Assembly (NCBI RefSeq): GCF_001544455.2
Contig: NZ_FCOC02000002.1
Coordinates: forward strand, 638,612-702,611
Origin: Caballeronia sordidicola
GTDB taxonomy: Bacteria > Pseudomonadota > Gammaproteobacteria > Burkholderiales > Burkholderiaceae
Direction of reading: 5' to 3'
Length of the DNA stretch: 64,000 bases
Of the stretch, positions 42,090-51,836 are shown piece by piece. The translations under genes and the position numbers were made by a program. The stretch's first letter is position 1. The number at the start of each line of letters is the position of its first letter. The notes beneath the pieces were generated by a model. That model was not told the origin of the DNA and did no database searches. It saw only the letters and a program-made list of their open reading frames with translations.

Positions 42090-42184
42090 TCAAGGCGGAG
42101 CATGTGGAGCAGTGGTCGAATCCGGAGACGAAGAATATGGCATCGGCCTACGCGATTCTTGTTGACCGACGTCGCCCGTATTAA
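42090..42184 (+). pseudogene. C-terminal remnant of a second SRAP gene
   Basis: One plus-strand frame reads VIKAEHVEQWSNPETKNMAS and AYAILVDRRRPY then stops. It lines up with the end of the SRAP protein encoded at 35846-36808 (PIKPENIDAWLNPDPKNLQA, MYAILDDRDRPYYEH). Upstream of about 42090 the match is lost. About 30 codons are left, so this is a fragment and not a functional gene. Confidence 0.5.
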
Positions 42185-42262
42185 AAGCACCGCTCGCGAT
42201 GTAGCTGTCACCAGCTCAAGTCACCGATGGGCGCGCTGACATTTATGACCCGTTCAAAATAA

Positions 42263-42285
42263 GACGGGGCGCAAAGCACCCCGTC
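42263..42285 (-). terminator. Intrinsic terminator (minus strand)
   Basis: GACGGGG and CCCCGTC form a 7-bp stem with a 9-nt loop. On the minus strand it is followed by TTATTTTG, so it would stop transcripts coming from the right. The only minus-strand frame just upstream is a 32-codon tail ending GERGVAGTLMIEATK, which may be the end of a lost gene. The remainder of the gap up to the porin (42286-42953) shows no gene. Confidence 0.5.
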
Positions 42286-42953
42286 GCAAGCAGTCAGAGG
42301 GTGCTATCCCTCGGCGTTCAAGCTACTTCGTAGCCTCAATCATCAACGTACCTGCGACACCTCGCTCACCAGCGGCATCAGACGGGTAGCGCAGCGAGCG
42401 CGATAGAGTTAAAGCGGGGAGTCATGAATCCTCTTGTGGAGTTGAAAATTCGAGGCGCGACTCTATTGATGGAATATGAATCTGTCGTGTTAGCTATCCG
42501 GAGAAACGAGGCCGACACAACGGCTCGATGCCTCTCTTAACGTCGCCTTATAAAAAATCGCCTGCAGCACATGCGAACACGTTATGTCCGAGCAATGACT
42601 TCAGACTGCTACTCATCGCTCGGACAGGGCGCTCCGCCTTGCTTAGCGGGCTAGACGGGCTTATCGCAACAGGCTCGTAGAAGGCGGATTGCCGCGGTCA
42701 CCGCCGCAAGAACGGCGAGGACTATAAATCCGATTGATACCAGTATTTATGACAGCTTCATGGACGCAAAATAGTCATGTCTTAGTATCCGTTTCACCGG
42801 ACGCCGCTCGCCAAACGCAAAACGGCTTCCGATGAAAACACGACACGCACCTGACTCCAAATGGTGTTCCACCAGCGGAAAACCAAAGAAGAAAGCAAGA
42901 ACATTATCAAGTTGTGCTAATTATCTAAATGTGGGATGGCGGAGAGGCATAAA

Positions 42954-44093
42954 ATGAAGAAAGTAATTGGGATGGCCATTGGCTGCTTGGCGGCGAACCT
43001 GTCATACGCACAAAGCTCCGTCACCCTGTACGGTGTCGTTGACGATGGCATTCAGTACACGAACAATCAGGCGGGCGCGTCGTCTTGGGCGCTTTCGCAA
43101 GGTGGCCGCGGCAGCAGCAAATGGGGGATGACTGGAACCGAGGACTTGGGCGGAGGATTGCACGCCTTCTTCAAACTGGAGAATGGCTTCAACCTGAACA
43201 ACGGGGCACTCGGCAATAACGGCGCGCTGTTTGGCCGACAAGGTTACGTTGGACTCGGCAGCGACAAATACGGTGAGGTTCGATTGGGTCGCCAGTACGA
43301 CTTGCTCTTCGAGAGCCTCGTTCCGTTCGCTGCGTCAGGAAAATTCGGTGGAGGCTTGGGTGCCCATGCCGGGGATGTCGACAACACCTGGGGCGACTTC
43401 AACCTGAACAACACGGTGAAGTATCTTTCGCCGACTCTCTACGGCGCCCGGCTTGGCGTTGCCTATTCATTCGGAAACGTCGCCGGTTCGATGGGCCGCA
43501 ATCAGGCGGTGAACGTGTCGCTCACGTACGGCAACGGCCCGCTGACCATGGCGGCAGCGTACCTGAAAGTCAACAATCCGGCGACGGCTGTCTGGGGAGC
43601 GACCAGCTTGCCTGTGGCAGGTGCCGCGTACACGAACCCAGTGTCTTCGCCAATTTACCGGGGCTATGCGACGGCGGACGCTATCCAGATTTCGGGTGCA
43701 GCCGCGAACTATAAGCTTGGCAACTCAAATGTCAGCGTTCTATTTACCAGCACGCAATTGCAGGACGCGGTCAAGACAACGACTACGCCGCTCGGTGGTA
43801 GTGCGCACTTCAATACCCTTGAGGGTGATTACACGTACAACCTGACGCCAGCTCTGCAATTGGCGACCGCATACGCTTACACGTGGGCGAACGATGCACG
43901 ATATGGGCAGGTCAACCTCGGCGCTACATACAATCTCTCCAAGCGCACGTTCCTCTACGCAATCGGCGCCTGGCAGCACGCGACCGGAAAGAACTCGCTG
44001 GGCGCCCCTGCAGTCGCCGCAAACACGAATATAACGGCATCATCGACCGACAATCAGGTGGCAGTGAGATTGGGCATTCGTCATAGTTTTTAA
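42954..44093 (+). CDS. Gram-negative porin (OmpC-like, Burkholderia type)
   Basis: 379 residues from the ATG at 42954, with GGAGAGG before it. The signal peptide is MKKVIGMAIGCLAANLSYA with cleavage before QSSVTLYGVVDDGIQY, the standard start of betaproteobacterial trimeric porins. Typical strands follow: SKWGMTGTEDLGGGLHAFFK, FGRQGYVGLGSDKYGEVRLG and the C-terminal VRLGIRHSF ending in Phe. It forms a general or substrate-preferring outer-membrane channel. Its place at the head of a catabolic block suggests that it feeds the pathway behind it, but it has its own long upstream region. Confidence 0.93.
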   Translation: MKKVIGMAIGCLAANLSYAQSSVTLYGVVDDGIQYTNNQAGASSWALSQGGRGSSKWGMTGTEDLGGGLHAFFKLENGFNLNNGALGNNGALFGRQGYVGLGSDKYGEVRLGRQYDLLFESLVPFAASGKFGGGLGAHAGDVDNTWGDFNLNNTVKYLSPTLYGARLGVAYSFGNVAGSMGRNQAVNVSLTYGNGPLTMAAAYLKVNNPATAVWGATSLPVAGAAYTNPVSSPIYRGYATADAIQISGAAANYKLGNSNVSVLFTSTQLQDAVKTTTTPLGGSAHFNTLEGDYTYNLTPALQLATAYAYTWANDARYGQVNLGATYNLSKRTFLYAIGAWQHATGKNSLGAPAVAANTNITASSTDNQVAVRLGIRHSF

Positions 44094-44223
44094 TGTCATG
44101 CCCCAACTGTGAGGACCATTCCCTTCAATCCGCCTTGCCGAAAAAGCGGGCGGTTTGCGAAGCCGTGTTCTTATTGTCAGGGCTTCGCACTGTCGGTTGA
44201 AACGTGCCCGGTCAAGGGCAGAT

Positions 44224-45129
44224 TTACGCGCTCAAGATTTGATGCCGGTTAAAGAAGAAGTGTCTCAACCAGGCATGCGCAGGGTCAGTTTGATACCGCT
44301 CATGCCAGTAAAGAGACATCTTCACCGAGGGAAGTTCGATAGGCGGCTCCAGAGCAACCACATCAAGGTGCTTCGAGAAATGCATTGCGACGCTCTTCGG
44401 TACGGTCGCAATGAAGTCTGTTTCAGCAACAGTGAATGGCGCAGCGAGGTAGCTTGCTAGTGTTAGCCCGATAACGCGTTTGCGCTTCATGTCCTGAAGC
44501 TGCAAATCGAGCCTTTCACTATAGTTCCTCGTGTGCGCCGCAAGGTCGATGTGTCGATAGGCGAGCCAGGTATCAATGGTCCATTCTTCACGCAGGCAGG
44601 GGTGGTCGCGACGCACCAACGAAAGAACCGGCTCCTCAAATAGCGGACGAGCCCGAAGGTCATCGGATGGAGTCGGATAGTAGCCAGCCACGAATTCGGC
44701 GTGATTTGACGCCAGCATTGCCAGACCATGATTCGGTCGCGCGGTCACGACACGCAGCCTTACTGCGGGCGTTTCGCGGTCGAGTGCTGATACCAGTTTG
44801 GGAATCCAGGCGAACTGCAGATAGTCGCTCGCGTACAAGGTGAAAGTGTGGGGAGTTTCCGCGTCGAAGATATCCCTTGGCGCTGTCACCCGCCTCCACG
44901 TTTCTAGCAGCGGACCAAATTCACGGTGTAATTCCAGAGCGCGGTCCGTCACCTCGACAGCCCCTTGACCCGTTATCAACAGCGGGTCGTTAAAGAGCCG
45001 GCGCAATCGACTAAGTGCTGCACTCATGGCCGGCTGTGTAACGCCCATCTGGGTTGCGGCGCGCGATAAGTTGCGACACGTTACAAGCGCATCCAGGTGA
45101 AGCAGAAGGTTAAGGTCCGCGGGTTTCAT
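44224..45129 (-). CDS. LysR-family transcriptional regulator, divergent from hyuA
   Basis: 301 residues from the ATG at 45129 (MKPADLNLLLHLDALVTCRN); the longer frame to 45303 adds residues with no family match. The HTH is NLSRAATQMGVTQPAMSAAL, followed by SRLRRLFNDPLLI, the NodD/LeuO-like branch pattern. The C-terminal co-inducer domain has the usual FTLYASDYLQFAWIPKLVSA entry. It is divergent from hyuA with 248 bp between, the normal place for its binding site. The inducer is likely the substrate or product of the hyuAB pathway. Confidence 0.92.
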   Translation of the reverse strand: MKPADLNLLLHLDALVTCRNLSRAATQMGVTQPAMSAALSRLRRLFNDPLLITGQGAVEVTDRALELHREFGPLLETWRRVTAPRDIFDAETPHTFTLYASDYLQFAWIPKLVSALDRETPAVRLRVVTARPNHGLAMLASNHAEFVAGYYPTPSDDLRARPLFEEPVLSLVRRDHPCLREEWTIDTWLAYRHIDLAAHTRNYSERLDLQLQDMKRKRVIGLTLASYLAAPFTVAETDFIATVPKSVAMHFSKHLDVVALEPPIELPSVKMSLYWHERYQTDPAHAWLRHFFFNRHQILSA

Positions 45130-45377
45130 CGAGCTATCAATGTGATTGATTGAGACATAACAGGCCCTTATTCGACGCCAAAAAAATGACTGTCTACGAT
45201 TGACTTGACGGTCACACATTGGCAACAAAGGTCTGCTGCCGATGCAAGGAAGTCGAGAATCATATTTTGGCCCAGAAGTATCTGGGAAACGCGGGTTTTC
45301 CATAAATCCGCTGCCCTCCGCCCGCGGAGTTCTGTAAAAAGGTGCCGGTCCCGCCGGCCTATTAGGGACACATTTTC

Positions 45378-47417
45378 ATGTATCGAATCGGAATCGATGT
45401 CGGTGGCACGTTCACCGACTTCACACTCGTCAACGAGGCCGACCAGAAGGTTTCGTTCCACAAGGTACCGTCCACGCCGCACGACCCGTCCGAGGCTATC
45501 GGCAACGGTATCGCTGGCTTGCTGGATATGCACAAAATCGCGCCGTCGGAAGTCGCTCACATCGGACATGGGACGACCGTCGCGACGAACCTTGTCATCG
45601 AACGTAAGGGTGCTCCGACTGGACTGATTACGACGCAGGGATTCCGCGACGTTCTTGAAATTGGTCGCCAGGTGCGCCCTCATCTTTACGATTACGGCGT
45701 TGGTAAGCCTGCCCCGATTGTGCCGCGACGCCATCGCGTAGAAGTGGCCGAGCGAATCGACGCCAAGGGCAACGTGCAGACCCCTCTCGACGAAGATGCG
45801 GTCCGCGCTGCAGCTGTGTCGTTCAAAGACGCTGGGCTTGAAGCAGTGACGGTGTGCTTCCTTCATGCCTATCGCAATCCGGAGCATGAGCGTCGCGCGG
45901 GCGAGATTGTCCGCGAGGTGATGGGTGACGTCTACCTGAGCCTCTCGAGCGATGTGCTGCCCGAGTTTCGTGAATTCGAACGCCTGTCCACCACTGTTCT
46001 CAACGCTGCTGTCGGCCCGAAGATGGCGCGTTATCTGGACCGCTTCGTGTCACGCATGGATGAACTCGGCATCCAGGACGAGCCGTTCACGATTCATTCA
46101 AACGGCGGTTTGATGTCGATGAAGACGGTGCGCGATTATCCGGTGCGCACCTGCCTTTCAGGGCCCGCTGCTGGTGTAGTTGGCGCCGCAGTCGTAGGCC
46201 GCGCAATCGGCTTCCCAAATCTCGTGACCTTCGATGTCGGCGGCACCAGTACCGATGTCTCGCTTGTGTACGACGGCGAGCCGTTGTTCACATCGAGCCG
46301 CCAGGTTGCAGGTTATCCGGTGCGCACGCCGATGGTCGATATCCATGTTATCGGCGCGGGCGGTGGGAGCATCGCATGGCGTGACGACGCAGGCTCGCTC
46401 AAGGTCGGTCCGCATAGCGCGGGCGCCGTTCCCGGTCCGGTCGCATACTCGCGCGGTGGTGTCGAGCCGACGATTACCGACGCTGAAGTCGCACTGAAGC
46501 GCCTGAATCCGGTCACGCTCCTAAATGGCCGTATGAAGGTTGACTACGAAGGCGCATGCCGGGTACTCAACGAGAAAATCGGTGGTCCGCTCGGACTTTC
46601 GCTCGAAGAGGCCGCCGAGGGCGTGCTCCGCATCGCCAACGCAAACATGAGCCGCGCCATCCGCTCCGTTTCGACCGAGCGCGGCTACGCGCTGTCGGAC
46701 TTTGCGCTGTATGCATACGGTGGAGCTGGTCCGTTGCACGCGCTGGACGTCGCCGAAGAATGCGGCATCCCGGTTGTCATCGTTCCGCAAGAGCCGGGCA
46801 CGATGTGCGCGCGTGGCATCCTGCTCACAGACGTATCGTTTGACTTCGTTCGCAGCCAGATTGAACTGGTCTCGAAAGAGAGCTGGGCGAAAGTCTGCCA
46901 AAGCTTCAAATTGCTGGACCAGGACGCTGCGGCATGGTTCGAATCCGAACGTGTTTCGGAGGAGCGTCGGGAAGTGCATCGCGTAGTAGACGCTCGCTAT
47001 GTCGGTCAAAACTTCGAAGTTCAGGTCGCGATGACCACTGTCGGCGAAGCGGATTTCGATACTTTTGTCGAGCAATTCGCCGCGGCACACATGCGCGAGT
47101 ATGGTTACAACGTCGCGGGTCGCGAGATTGAAGTAATCAACTGCCGAATGAAGGCAGTCGGTCAGGTGCCGAAAGCCTCGCTGGGCCGGGTGCCTGCAGG
47201 AGCAGCGGACGCAGCGCAGACCGGTGAGCGCTCTGTCTTCCACGGTGCCGCGCACGGCTGGAAGGAAACGCCAGTCTACGACCGGGCTCGCCTTGGCAGT
47301 GGTGCCCGCATCGAAGGCCCTGCCGTCATCGAAGAGATGAGCTCAACAACCGTAATTGGGCCGGCGCATAGCCTTGTTGTCGATGATTTCGGCAACCTCA
47401 TCATCCGACTTTCGTGA
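45378..47417 (+). CDS. hyuA: Hydantoinase/oxoprolinase family protein, subunit A
   Basis: 679 residues. The ATP-binding start MYRIGIDVGGTFTDFTLVNE and IGHGTTVATNLVIERKGAPT, then FTIHSNGGLMSMKTVRDYPV, LSGPAAGVVGAAVVG and DVGGTSTDVSLVYDGEP, are the actin-like ATPase signatures of HyuA, 5-oxoprolinase and acetone carboxylase beta subunits. With HyuB it couples ATP cleavage to ring opening of a cyclic amide (N-methylhydantoin, 5-oxoproline and relatives). The exact substrate cannot be read from the sequence. AGGGACA precedes the ATG; the stop overlaps a GTG of hyuB. Confidence 0.92.
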   Translation: MYRIGIDVGGTFTDFTLVNEADQKVSFHKVPSTPHDPSEAIGNGIAGLLDMHKIAPSEVAHIGHGTTVATNLVIERKGAPTGLITTQGFRDVLEIGRQVRPHLYDYGVGKPAPIVPRRHRVEVAERIDAKGNVQTPLDEDAVRAAAVSFKDAGLEAVTVCFLHAYRNPEHERRAGEIVREVMGDVYLSLSSDVLPEFREFERLSTTVLNAAVGPKMARYLDRFVSRMDELGIQDEPFTIHSNGGLMSMKTVRDYPVRTCLSGPAAGVVGAAVVGRAIGFPNLVTFDVGGTSTDVSLVYDGEPLFTSSRQVAGYPVRTPMVDIHVIGAGGGSIAWRDDAGSLKVGPHSAGAVPGPVAYSRGGVEPTITDAEVALKRLNPVTLLNGRMKVDYEGACRVLNEKIGGPLGLSLEEAAEGVLRIANANMSRAIRSVSTERGYALSDFALYAYGGAGPLHALDVAEECGIPVVIVPQEPGTMCARGILLTDVSFDFVRSQIELVSKESWAKVCQSFKLLDQDAAAWFESERVSEERREVHRVVDARYVGQNFEVQVAMTTVGEADFDTFVEQFAAAHMREYGYNVAGREIEVINCRMKAVGQVPKASLGRVPAGAADAAQTGERSVFHGAAHGWKETPVYDRARLGSGARIEGPAVIEEMSSTTVIGPAHSLVVDDFGNLIIRLS

Positions 47418-49171
47418 GCGATTTCATCATGACAAACTCCACAATTGCTTCCCGAGACGAAGCGAAACTGCACGACCCGATTGAGATGGAAGTGTTCATG
47501 AATCGGCTTCTGTCGATTACTGAAGACATGAACAACACGCTCGTGCGGGCGTCCTTCTCAACGAACATCAAGGAGCGCAAGGATTGTTCCGTAGGGCTGT
47601 TTGACGCGAGCGGCCGCCTGGTTGCTCAAGGAACGCAAATCCCGCTGCATCTGGGCTCTTTGAACGGCGCCATCGAAGCTGTTCTCACGCGCTTCCCCGA
47701 AGCGGTCATCGCTCCGGGCGATGTCTTCATCTGCAACGACCCGTATCTCGCAAAGGGCAGCCACCTGCCTGACATCAGCATCGTCACGCCCATCTTTCAC
47801 GAGAACAAGCTGGTGTTCTTTGCGGCAAACGTGGCGCACCACTCGGACGTGGGCGGCAGCGTGCCTGGCTCAATCTCAGGGAGCGCTCGCACCGTTTTCG
47901 AAGAAGGCATTCGCATTCCCGCTACGCGCATTGCAATAGACGGCAAGGTCGTCGAGGAAGTTCTGCAGCTGATTTGCAGCAACACGCGAGACCCGGAAGA
48001 ACGCAACCTCGATTTGCGCGTGCAGATTGCGTCGAACCAGCGCGGCGTCGATGCAGTCGAACAGCTCATCGGACAGATGGGACTTCCGCGAGTGATTAAG
48101 GCAGTCGACGATGTGATTCGTTACACACGTCAGCGCCTCGAGAATCGCATCTCCCAACTCAAACAAGGCAGCTACTCTTTCGAGAACTGGCTTGACGACG
48201 ACGGCCTGGGCGGTGGCGAGCCAGTAGCCATTCGCGTGAAGGCTACCGTGACGGGAACACGTCTGCACTTTGACTTTGAAGGCTCTGGACCCGAAGCGCG
48301 TGGCGCCATGAACTTGCCTGAGAGCGCATTGAACGCGTGTGTCTACTACGCTGTTAAGGCACTTCTGGACCCCGAGCTCCCGCCGAATGCTGGTCTCTTC
48401 GAAACCATCACTATCGATGCGCCGCTTGGCACCATCGTGAATCCGCGCCCGCCGGCTGCAGTGGGCGCCCGGTCGATTACTGCGCAGAAAGTGGCTGGCG
48501 CAATCTTTGGTGCTTTCCGCGGAGTGTTGCCGCCCGAGCGCGTGATGGGTGCCTGCAATGACGTTTGCCCGGTCATCGTGTTCTCGGGTCAACTCGGCAG
48601 CCGTCCCGGCGAGTTTGTTTATCTGGAAAGCATCGGTGGCGGCGCTGGCGCGCGCCTCGATGGCGACGGGATGGACGGCGTACACGTGCACATGACCAAC
48701 TCTTCGAACCTGCCGGTAGAAGCGATGGAGAACGAGTATCCGTTGCAGGTGACGGAGTACGCGCTGATTAAGGATTCGGGCGGTGCGGGCCGTACGCGTG
48801 GCGGATTGGGCATTGCGCGCCAAATTACCGCGCTCGCGGAAGGTCTGATGTTCTCCGCCCGTTCGGACAGCCATCTGGTTGGTGTGCCGGAAGGCGTCGA
48901 TGGTGGTCACAACGGTCGCCGTGCGCGGCTTATCAAGTTCGCTCCGAATGGCGAGGAAGCTGTATTGGCATCCAAGCCCAGTGCTATCCGCCTGATGCAG
49001 GGGGAAAGTATCCGCATGGAGACGTGTGGCGGCGGAGGTTACGGCGCACCGCAAGAGCGGCGGCCGGCTGACCTGGAAAGCGATGTATTGGACGGAAAAG
49101 TGTCGCGGGACGCCTCACTGGCTGACTACGGCGTCACTCCCGATATGAACTCCAAGTCGGCACGCGTCTAG
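47414..49171 (+). CDS. hyuB: Hydantoinase/oxoprolinase family protein, subunit B
   Basis: 585 residues from a GTG that overlaps the hyuA stop (GTGA); an ATG at 47429 is an equally possible start. DPIEMEVFMNRLLSITEDMN, CSVGLFDASGRLVAQGTQIP, LHLGSLNGAIEAVL, ICNDPYLAKGSHLPDISIVT and ANVAHHSDVGGSVPGSISG are HyuB signatures, with the His/Asp-rich metal-binding loop. DSGGAGRTRGGLGIARQI is also conserved. It forms the catalytic complex with HyuA. It is followed by the DUF969 gene after 25 bp with a clear GGGAGGAA site, so all four genes from hyuA on are one operon. Confidence 0.93.
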   Translation: MSDFIMTNSTIASRDEAKLHDPIEMEVFMNRLLSITEDMNNTLVRASFSTNIKERKDCSVGLFDASGRLVAQGTQIPLHLGSLNGAIEAVLTRFPEAVIAPGDVFICNDPYLAKGSHLPDISIVTPIFHENKLVFFAANVAHHSDVGGSVPGSISGSARTVFEEGIRIPATRIAIDGKVVEEVLQLICSNTRDPEERNLDLRVQIASNQRGVDAVEQLIGQMGLPRVIKAVDDVIRYTRQRLENRISQLKQGSYSFENWLDDDGLGGGEPVAIRVKATVTGTRLHFDFEGSGPEARGAMNLPESALNACVYYAVKALLDPELPPNAGLFETITIDAPLGTIVNPRPPAAVGARSITAQKVAGAIFGAFRGVLPPERVMGACNDVCPVIVFSGQLGSRPGEFVYLESIGGGAGARLDGDGMDGVHVHMTNSSNLPVEAMENEYPLQVTEYALIKDSGGAGRTRGGLGIARQITALAEGLMFSARSDSHLVGVPEGVDGGHNGRRARLIKFAPNGEEAVLASKPSAIRLMQGESIRMETCGGGGYGAPQERRPADLESDVLDGKVSRDASLADYGVTPDMNSKSARV

Positions 49172-49196
49172 GCCATCTTTCAGGGAGGAACAGAAC

Positions 49197-49955
49197 ATGA
49201 GCACCCCAGTCGATTATTGGCCGCTTATTGGCGTGGTGGTTGTCGCGCTCGGATTCGTTTGTCGCTTCAATCCGATGTTGGTTGTGACTTTTGGTGCCGT
49301 GGCAACAGGCTTTGCCGCCAAGATGTCCCCGCACGACATCCTGGCGCAGCTTGGCACTGGCTTCATCAAAGCACGCAACCTGCCTCTGATTACGTTGCTT
49401 CCGCTTCCAGTAATCGGGCTGTTGGAACGTCACGGATTGCGTGAATTTGTTCAGCGCGCGATTGTTCGTATCCGGGCGGCAACTGCGGGACGCTTGCTTG
49501 TTCTGTACCTCTTTGTTCGTGAACTCTCTGCCGCGCTTGGCCTGGTCAGCCTCGGCGGGCACGCGCAGATGGTCCGGCCGCTTATCGCGCCCATGGCAGA
49601 AGGACTGGCAGAGGAACGTCACGGTGACATTGGTGATGCTCGCTATCGAGTTCGGGCGTTCGCTGCCTCGGCCGACAACATCGGCCTGTTCTTCGGCGAA
49701 GACGTTTTTGTCGCCTTTGGCGTGGTGTTGTTCATGGAAAACTTCCTGCGCGGTGCCGGCATCGAGGTGAGTCCATTGCATATCGCTGTCGCAGGCATTC
49801 CAACAGCCGTCCTCGTATTTTTCTTCCATTCGTTTCGCTTGTACCGATTGGATAACTGGCTGTCCAATCACAACAGCAAACAGCTTGGAGTAAGCAGCGC
49901 GCCTGCCACCGATAAAGCGGCACCAGCGCAGACACTCGGAGACAACCGGTCGTGA
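49197..49955 (+). CDS. DUF969 family membrane protein
   Basis: 252 residues with about six hydrophobic segments (WPLIGVVVVALGFVCRFNPM; LVVTFGAVATGF; LYLFVRELSAALGL; VFVAFGVVLFMENFL; LHIAVAGIPTAVLVFFF). GHAQMVRPLIAPMAEGLAEE and RVRAFAASADNIGLFFGEDV are the conserved DUF969 blocks. It is always paired with DUF979, and the pair is often seen beside pyroglutamate or 5-oxoprolinase genes, hence a suspected permease for such compounds. GGGAGGAA precedes the ATG; the TGA overlaps the next gene start (GTGA). Confidence 0.88.
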   Translation: MSTPVDYWPLIGVVVVALGFVCRFNPMLVVTFGAVATGFAAKMSPHDILAQLGTGFIKARNLPLITLLPLPVIGLLERHGLREFVQRAIVRIRAATAGRLLVLYLFVRELSAALGLVSLGGHAQMVRPLIAPMAEGLAEERHGDIGDARYRVRAFAASADNIGLFFGEDVFVAFGVVLFMENFLRGAGIEVSPLHIAVAGIPTAVLVFFFHSFRLYRLDNWLSNHNSKQLGVSSAPATDKAAPAQTLGDNRS

Positions 49956-50902
49956 TAATCAAAACTCAATATCTGTACTGGCTCGTCGGTGCCTTGTTGC
50001 TTGCGGCAGCAATCATGATTGCGTTCGACAGGCAGCATCCACGCCGTCTCTGGGCTTCCATCTTTTGGGCGGTCCTTGGCGCGATGTTTGTTGTAGGAGA
50101 CCAACTACCACCGGTCGTGGCCGGGTCCCTGGTCTTGGTGATGACGGCAATTGCCGCATGTGGAGGACTGCGTCATGGGCAGCCTCGACGTCTGTCGCAG
50201 GCAGCGCGGGATGCGTCCGTTAGCCGGCTGGGTTCGAAACTACTGATTCCAGCGCTTGCCATTCCCGCTATCACGCTGATTTGTTCGGTCTTCCTTGACC
50301 ACGCGAAAATTGGCTCGTTGTCTGTCTTCGACCCAAAGAACGTAACGCTCACAGCGCTCGGCCTTAGTTGCGTAGTGGCGCTTGGGCTCGCCTGCTGGCT
50401 GACTCGCGAGACCGTCACTCAAGGTTTGCGTCAATCGCGAGAGCTCACCGACGTTATCGGCTGGACGCTGGTGCTCCCGCAAATGCTCGCGATGCTCGGT
50501 GCCATGTTCCAGCACACGGGCGTTGGCAAGGCCATCGCGACGCTCGCCGAGGCGTATGCGCCGGTGGACGTACGCTGGATGGCGGTAGTCGTTTATTGCT
50601 TCGGGATGGCTGTCTTTTCGGCAATCATGGGCGGCGGATTCGCTTCTTTTCCGCTCATGGCAGGTGGCATTGGCATCCCCGTGCTAATCAATGTTTTCCA
50701 CGGGAACCCTGCAGTGATTGCCGCGCTCGGCATGTTCTCCGCCTACGCTGGCGTGCTTGTGACGCCAATGGCCGCTCACTTTAACCTCATCCCGTCCGCG
50801 TTACTGGAGCTGCCTGACCGGTACGGCGTGATAAAGGCACAGGCTCCGACTGCCCTTTTTGTTCTCATCGCCAATTCTGTGGTCATGTACTACATGATGT
50901 AG
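49952..50902 (+). CDS. DUF979 family membrane protein
   Basis: 316 residues from a GTG that overlaps the DUF969 stop. The start YLYWLVGALLLAAAIMIAFD, ASIFWAVLGAMFVVGDQLPP and MTAIAACGGLRHGQ are the DUF979 hallmarks. About nine hydrophobic segments follow, including MGGGFASFPLMAGGIGIPVL and NPAVIAALGMFSAYAGVLVT. With DUF969 it probably forms one transporter. It ends the hyuAB operon. The substrate is inferred to be the cyclic amide opened by HyuAB. Confidence 0.88.
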   Translation: MIIKTQYLYWLVGALLLAAAIMIAFDRQHPRRLWASIFWAVLGAMFVVGDQLPPVVAGSLVLVMTAIAACGGLRHGQPRRLSQAARDASVSRLGSKLLIPALAIPAITLICSVFLDHAKIGSLSVFDPKNVTLTALGLSCVVALGLACWLTRETVTQGLRQSRELTDVIGWTLVLPQMLAMLGAMFQHTGVGKAIATLAEAYAPVDVRWMAVVVYCFGMAVFSAIMGGGFASFPLMAGGIGIPVLINVFHGNPAVIAALGMFSAYAGVLVTPMAAHFNLIPSALLELPDRYGVIKAQAPTALFVLIANSVVMYYMM

Positions 50903-50933
50903 CAGAGAATTTACGGGTGCTTGCGTTCGCAGG

Positions 50934-51836
50934 TCACCCGTCATGGTGCGAAAGGGCGTTTGCTACTTCGGTGGCGAGCGCCCTCGCCAGCGAAGAAACG
51001 GCGACCGATTCCGGGAAGATGACGGCAAAGCGGGAAGCAAGTTCGCCGTTGAGCGGTCTTGTAACGATATTGCCGTGAGCAAAAATCTCGGCGGTCCATC
51101 CTGACACGATGGAGATGCCGAGTCCTTGAGCGACAAGCGCTGCTGCGATGAGCGAGCTTGGTGTTTCTGCGATGACGTTAGGGAAAGCGTTCGCTTTCGA
51201 TAGCGCCTCATCAATCTGATAACGGACATAGCTGTGTTGTGACAGCAGCACCATCCGCTCTTCGTGCAAATCCTCAAAGCTGACGCTTTTCTGCGATGCC
51301 AACCGATGTCCGCGAGGCATGACTACGACCGAACTTCCCGACGGAAGAGGTTCAACAATAACTGAGGCTCGAGACACTGGAAGCTCGACGATGCCCACGT
51401 CATATTGACCCGTTGATACCAGCTCGGCAATCTGCCGCGACGGAAGGCTCTGGACCGTTGCGGTGACCGATGGCCGCGACCGCAACAGCATGCTCAATGC
51501 TCGTGGGACGACCGTTAGCGAAAGTGCCGGGAGAGTTGCCACTCGCACGGCCCCCGCTCGCTGAAATCGGATGTCCTGCGCAGCCTGCCCAATTCGCTCT
51601 GCGCCGATATAAAGCCTTTCGACCTCGCGATAGAGCGTCTGTGCCTCCGCGGTCGGATAAAGTCGCCGCCCCCTTCTCTCAAATAACTTGAAGCCAAGTT
51701 GCAGCTCCAGAAGGGCGATGGTCCGGCTGACTGCCGGCTGCGTCACGTTCATCAGACTGGCCGCGCCCACGACCGTGCCGGTAAGCATCACGGCCCGGAA
51801 CGCCTCGATGTGGCGAAGATTCGGTGCGTTTCTCAT
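50934..51836 (-). CDS. LysR-family regulator, OccR/NocR-like
   Basis: About 300 residues from the ATG at 51836 (MRNAPNLRHIEAFRAVMLTG), 3 codons inside the longest frame. HTH: TVVGAASLMNVTQPAVSRTI, then ALLELQLGFKLFERRGRRLY. The EAFRAVMLTG start and the FERRG-x-x-x-x-PT pattern resemble OccR and NocR, the opine catabolism regulators of Agrobacterium. It is divergent from the ABC transporter gene set with 135 bp between starts, so it most likely controls that operon in response to its substrate. Confidence 0.9.
   Translation of the reverse strand: MRNAPNLRHIEAFRAVMLTGTVVGAASLMNVTQPAVSRTIALLELQLGFKLFERRGRRLYPTAEAQTLYREVERLYIGAERIGQAAQDIRFQRAGAVRVATLPALSLTVVPRALSMLLRSRPSVTATVQSLPSRQIAELVSTGQYDVGIVELPVSRASVIVEPLPSGSSVVVMPRGHRLASQKSVSFEDLHEERMVLLSQHSYVRYQIDEALSKANAFPNVIAETPSSLIAAALVAQGLGISIVSGWTAEIFAHGNIVTRPLNGELASRFAVIFPESVAVSSLARALATEVANALSHHDG

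Noticed and set aside
41791..42093. 100-residue minus-strand protein
   Set aside because: Protein-like in part, but there is an equally plausible frame on the opposite strand, no ribosome-binding site, and an SRAP remnant follows on the plus strand.
46521..47255. 244-residue minus-strand frame inside hyuA
   Set aside because: Antisense shadow; the plus strand carries all conserved HyuA blocks.
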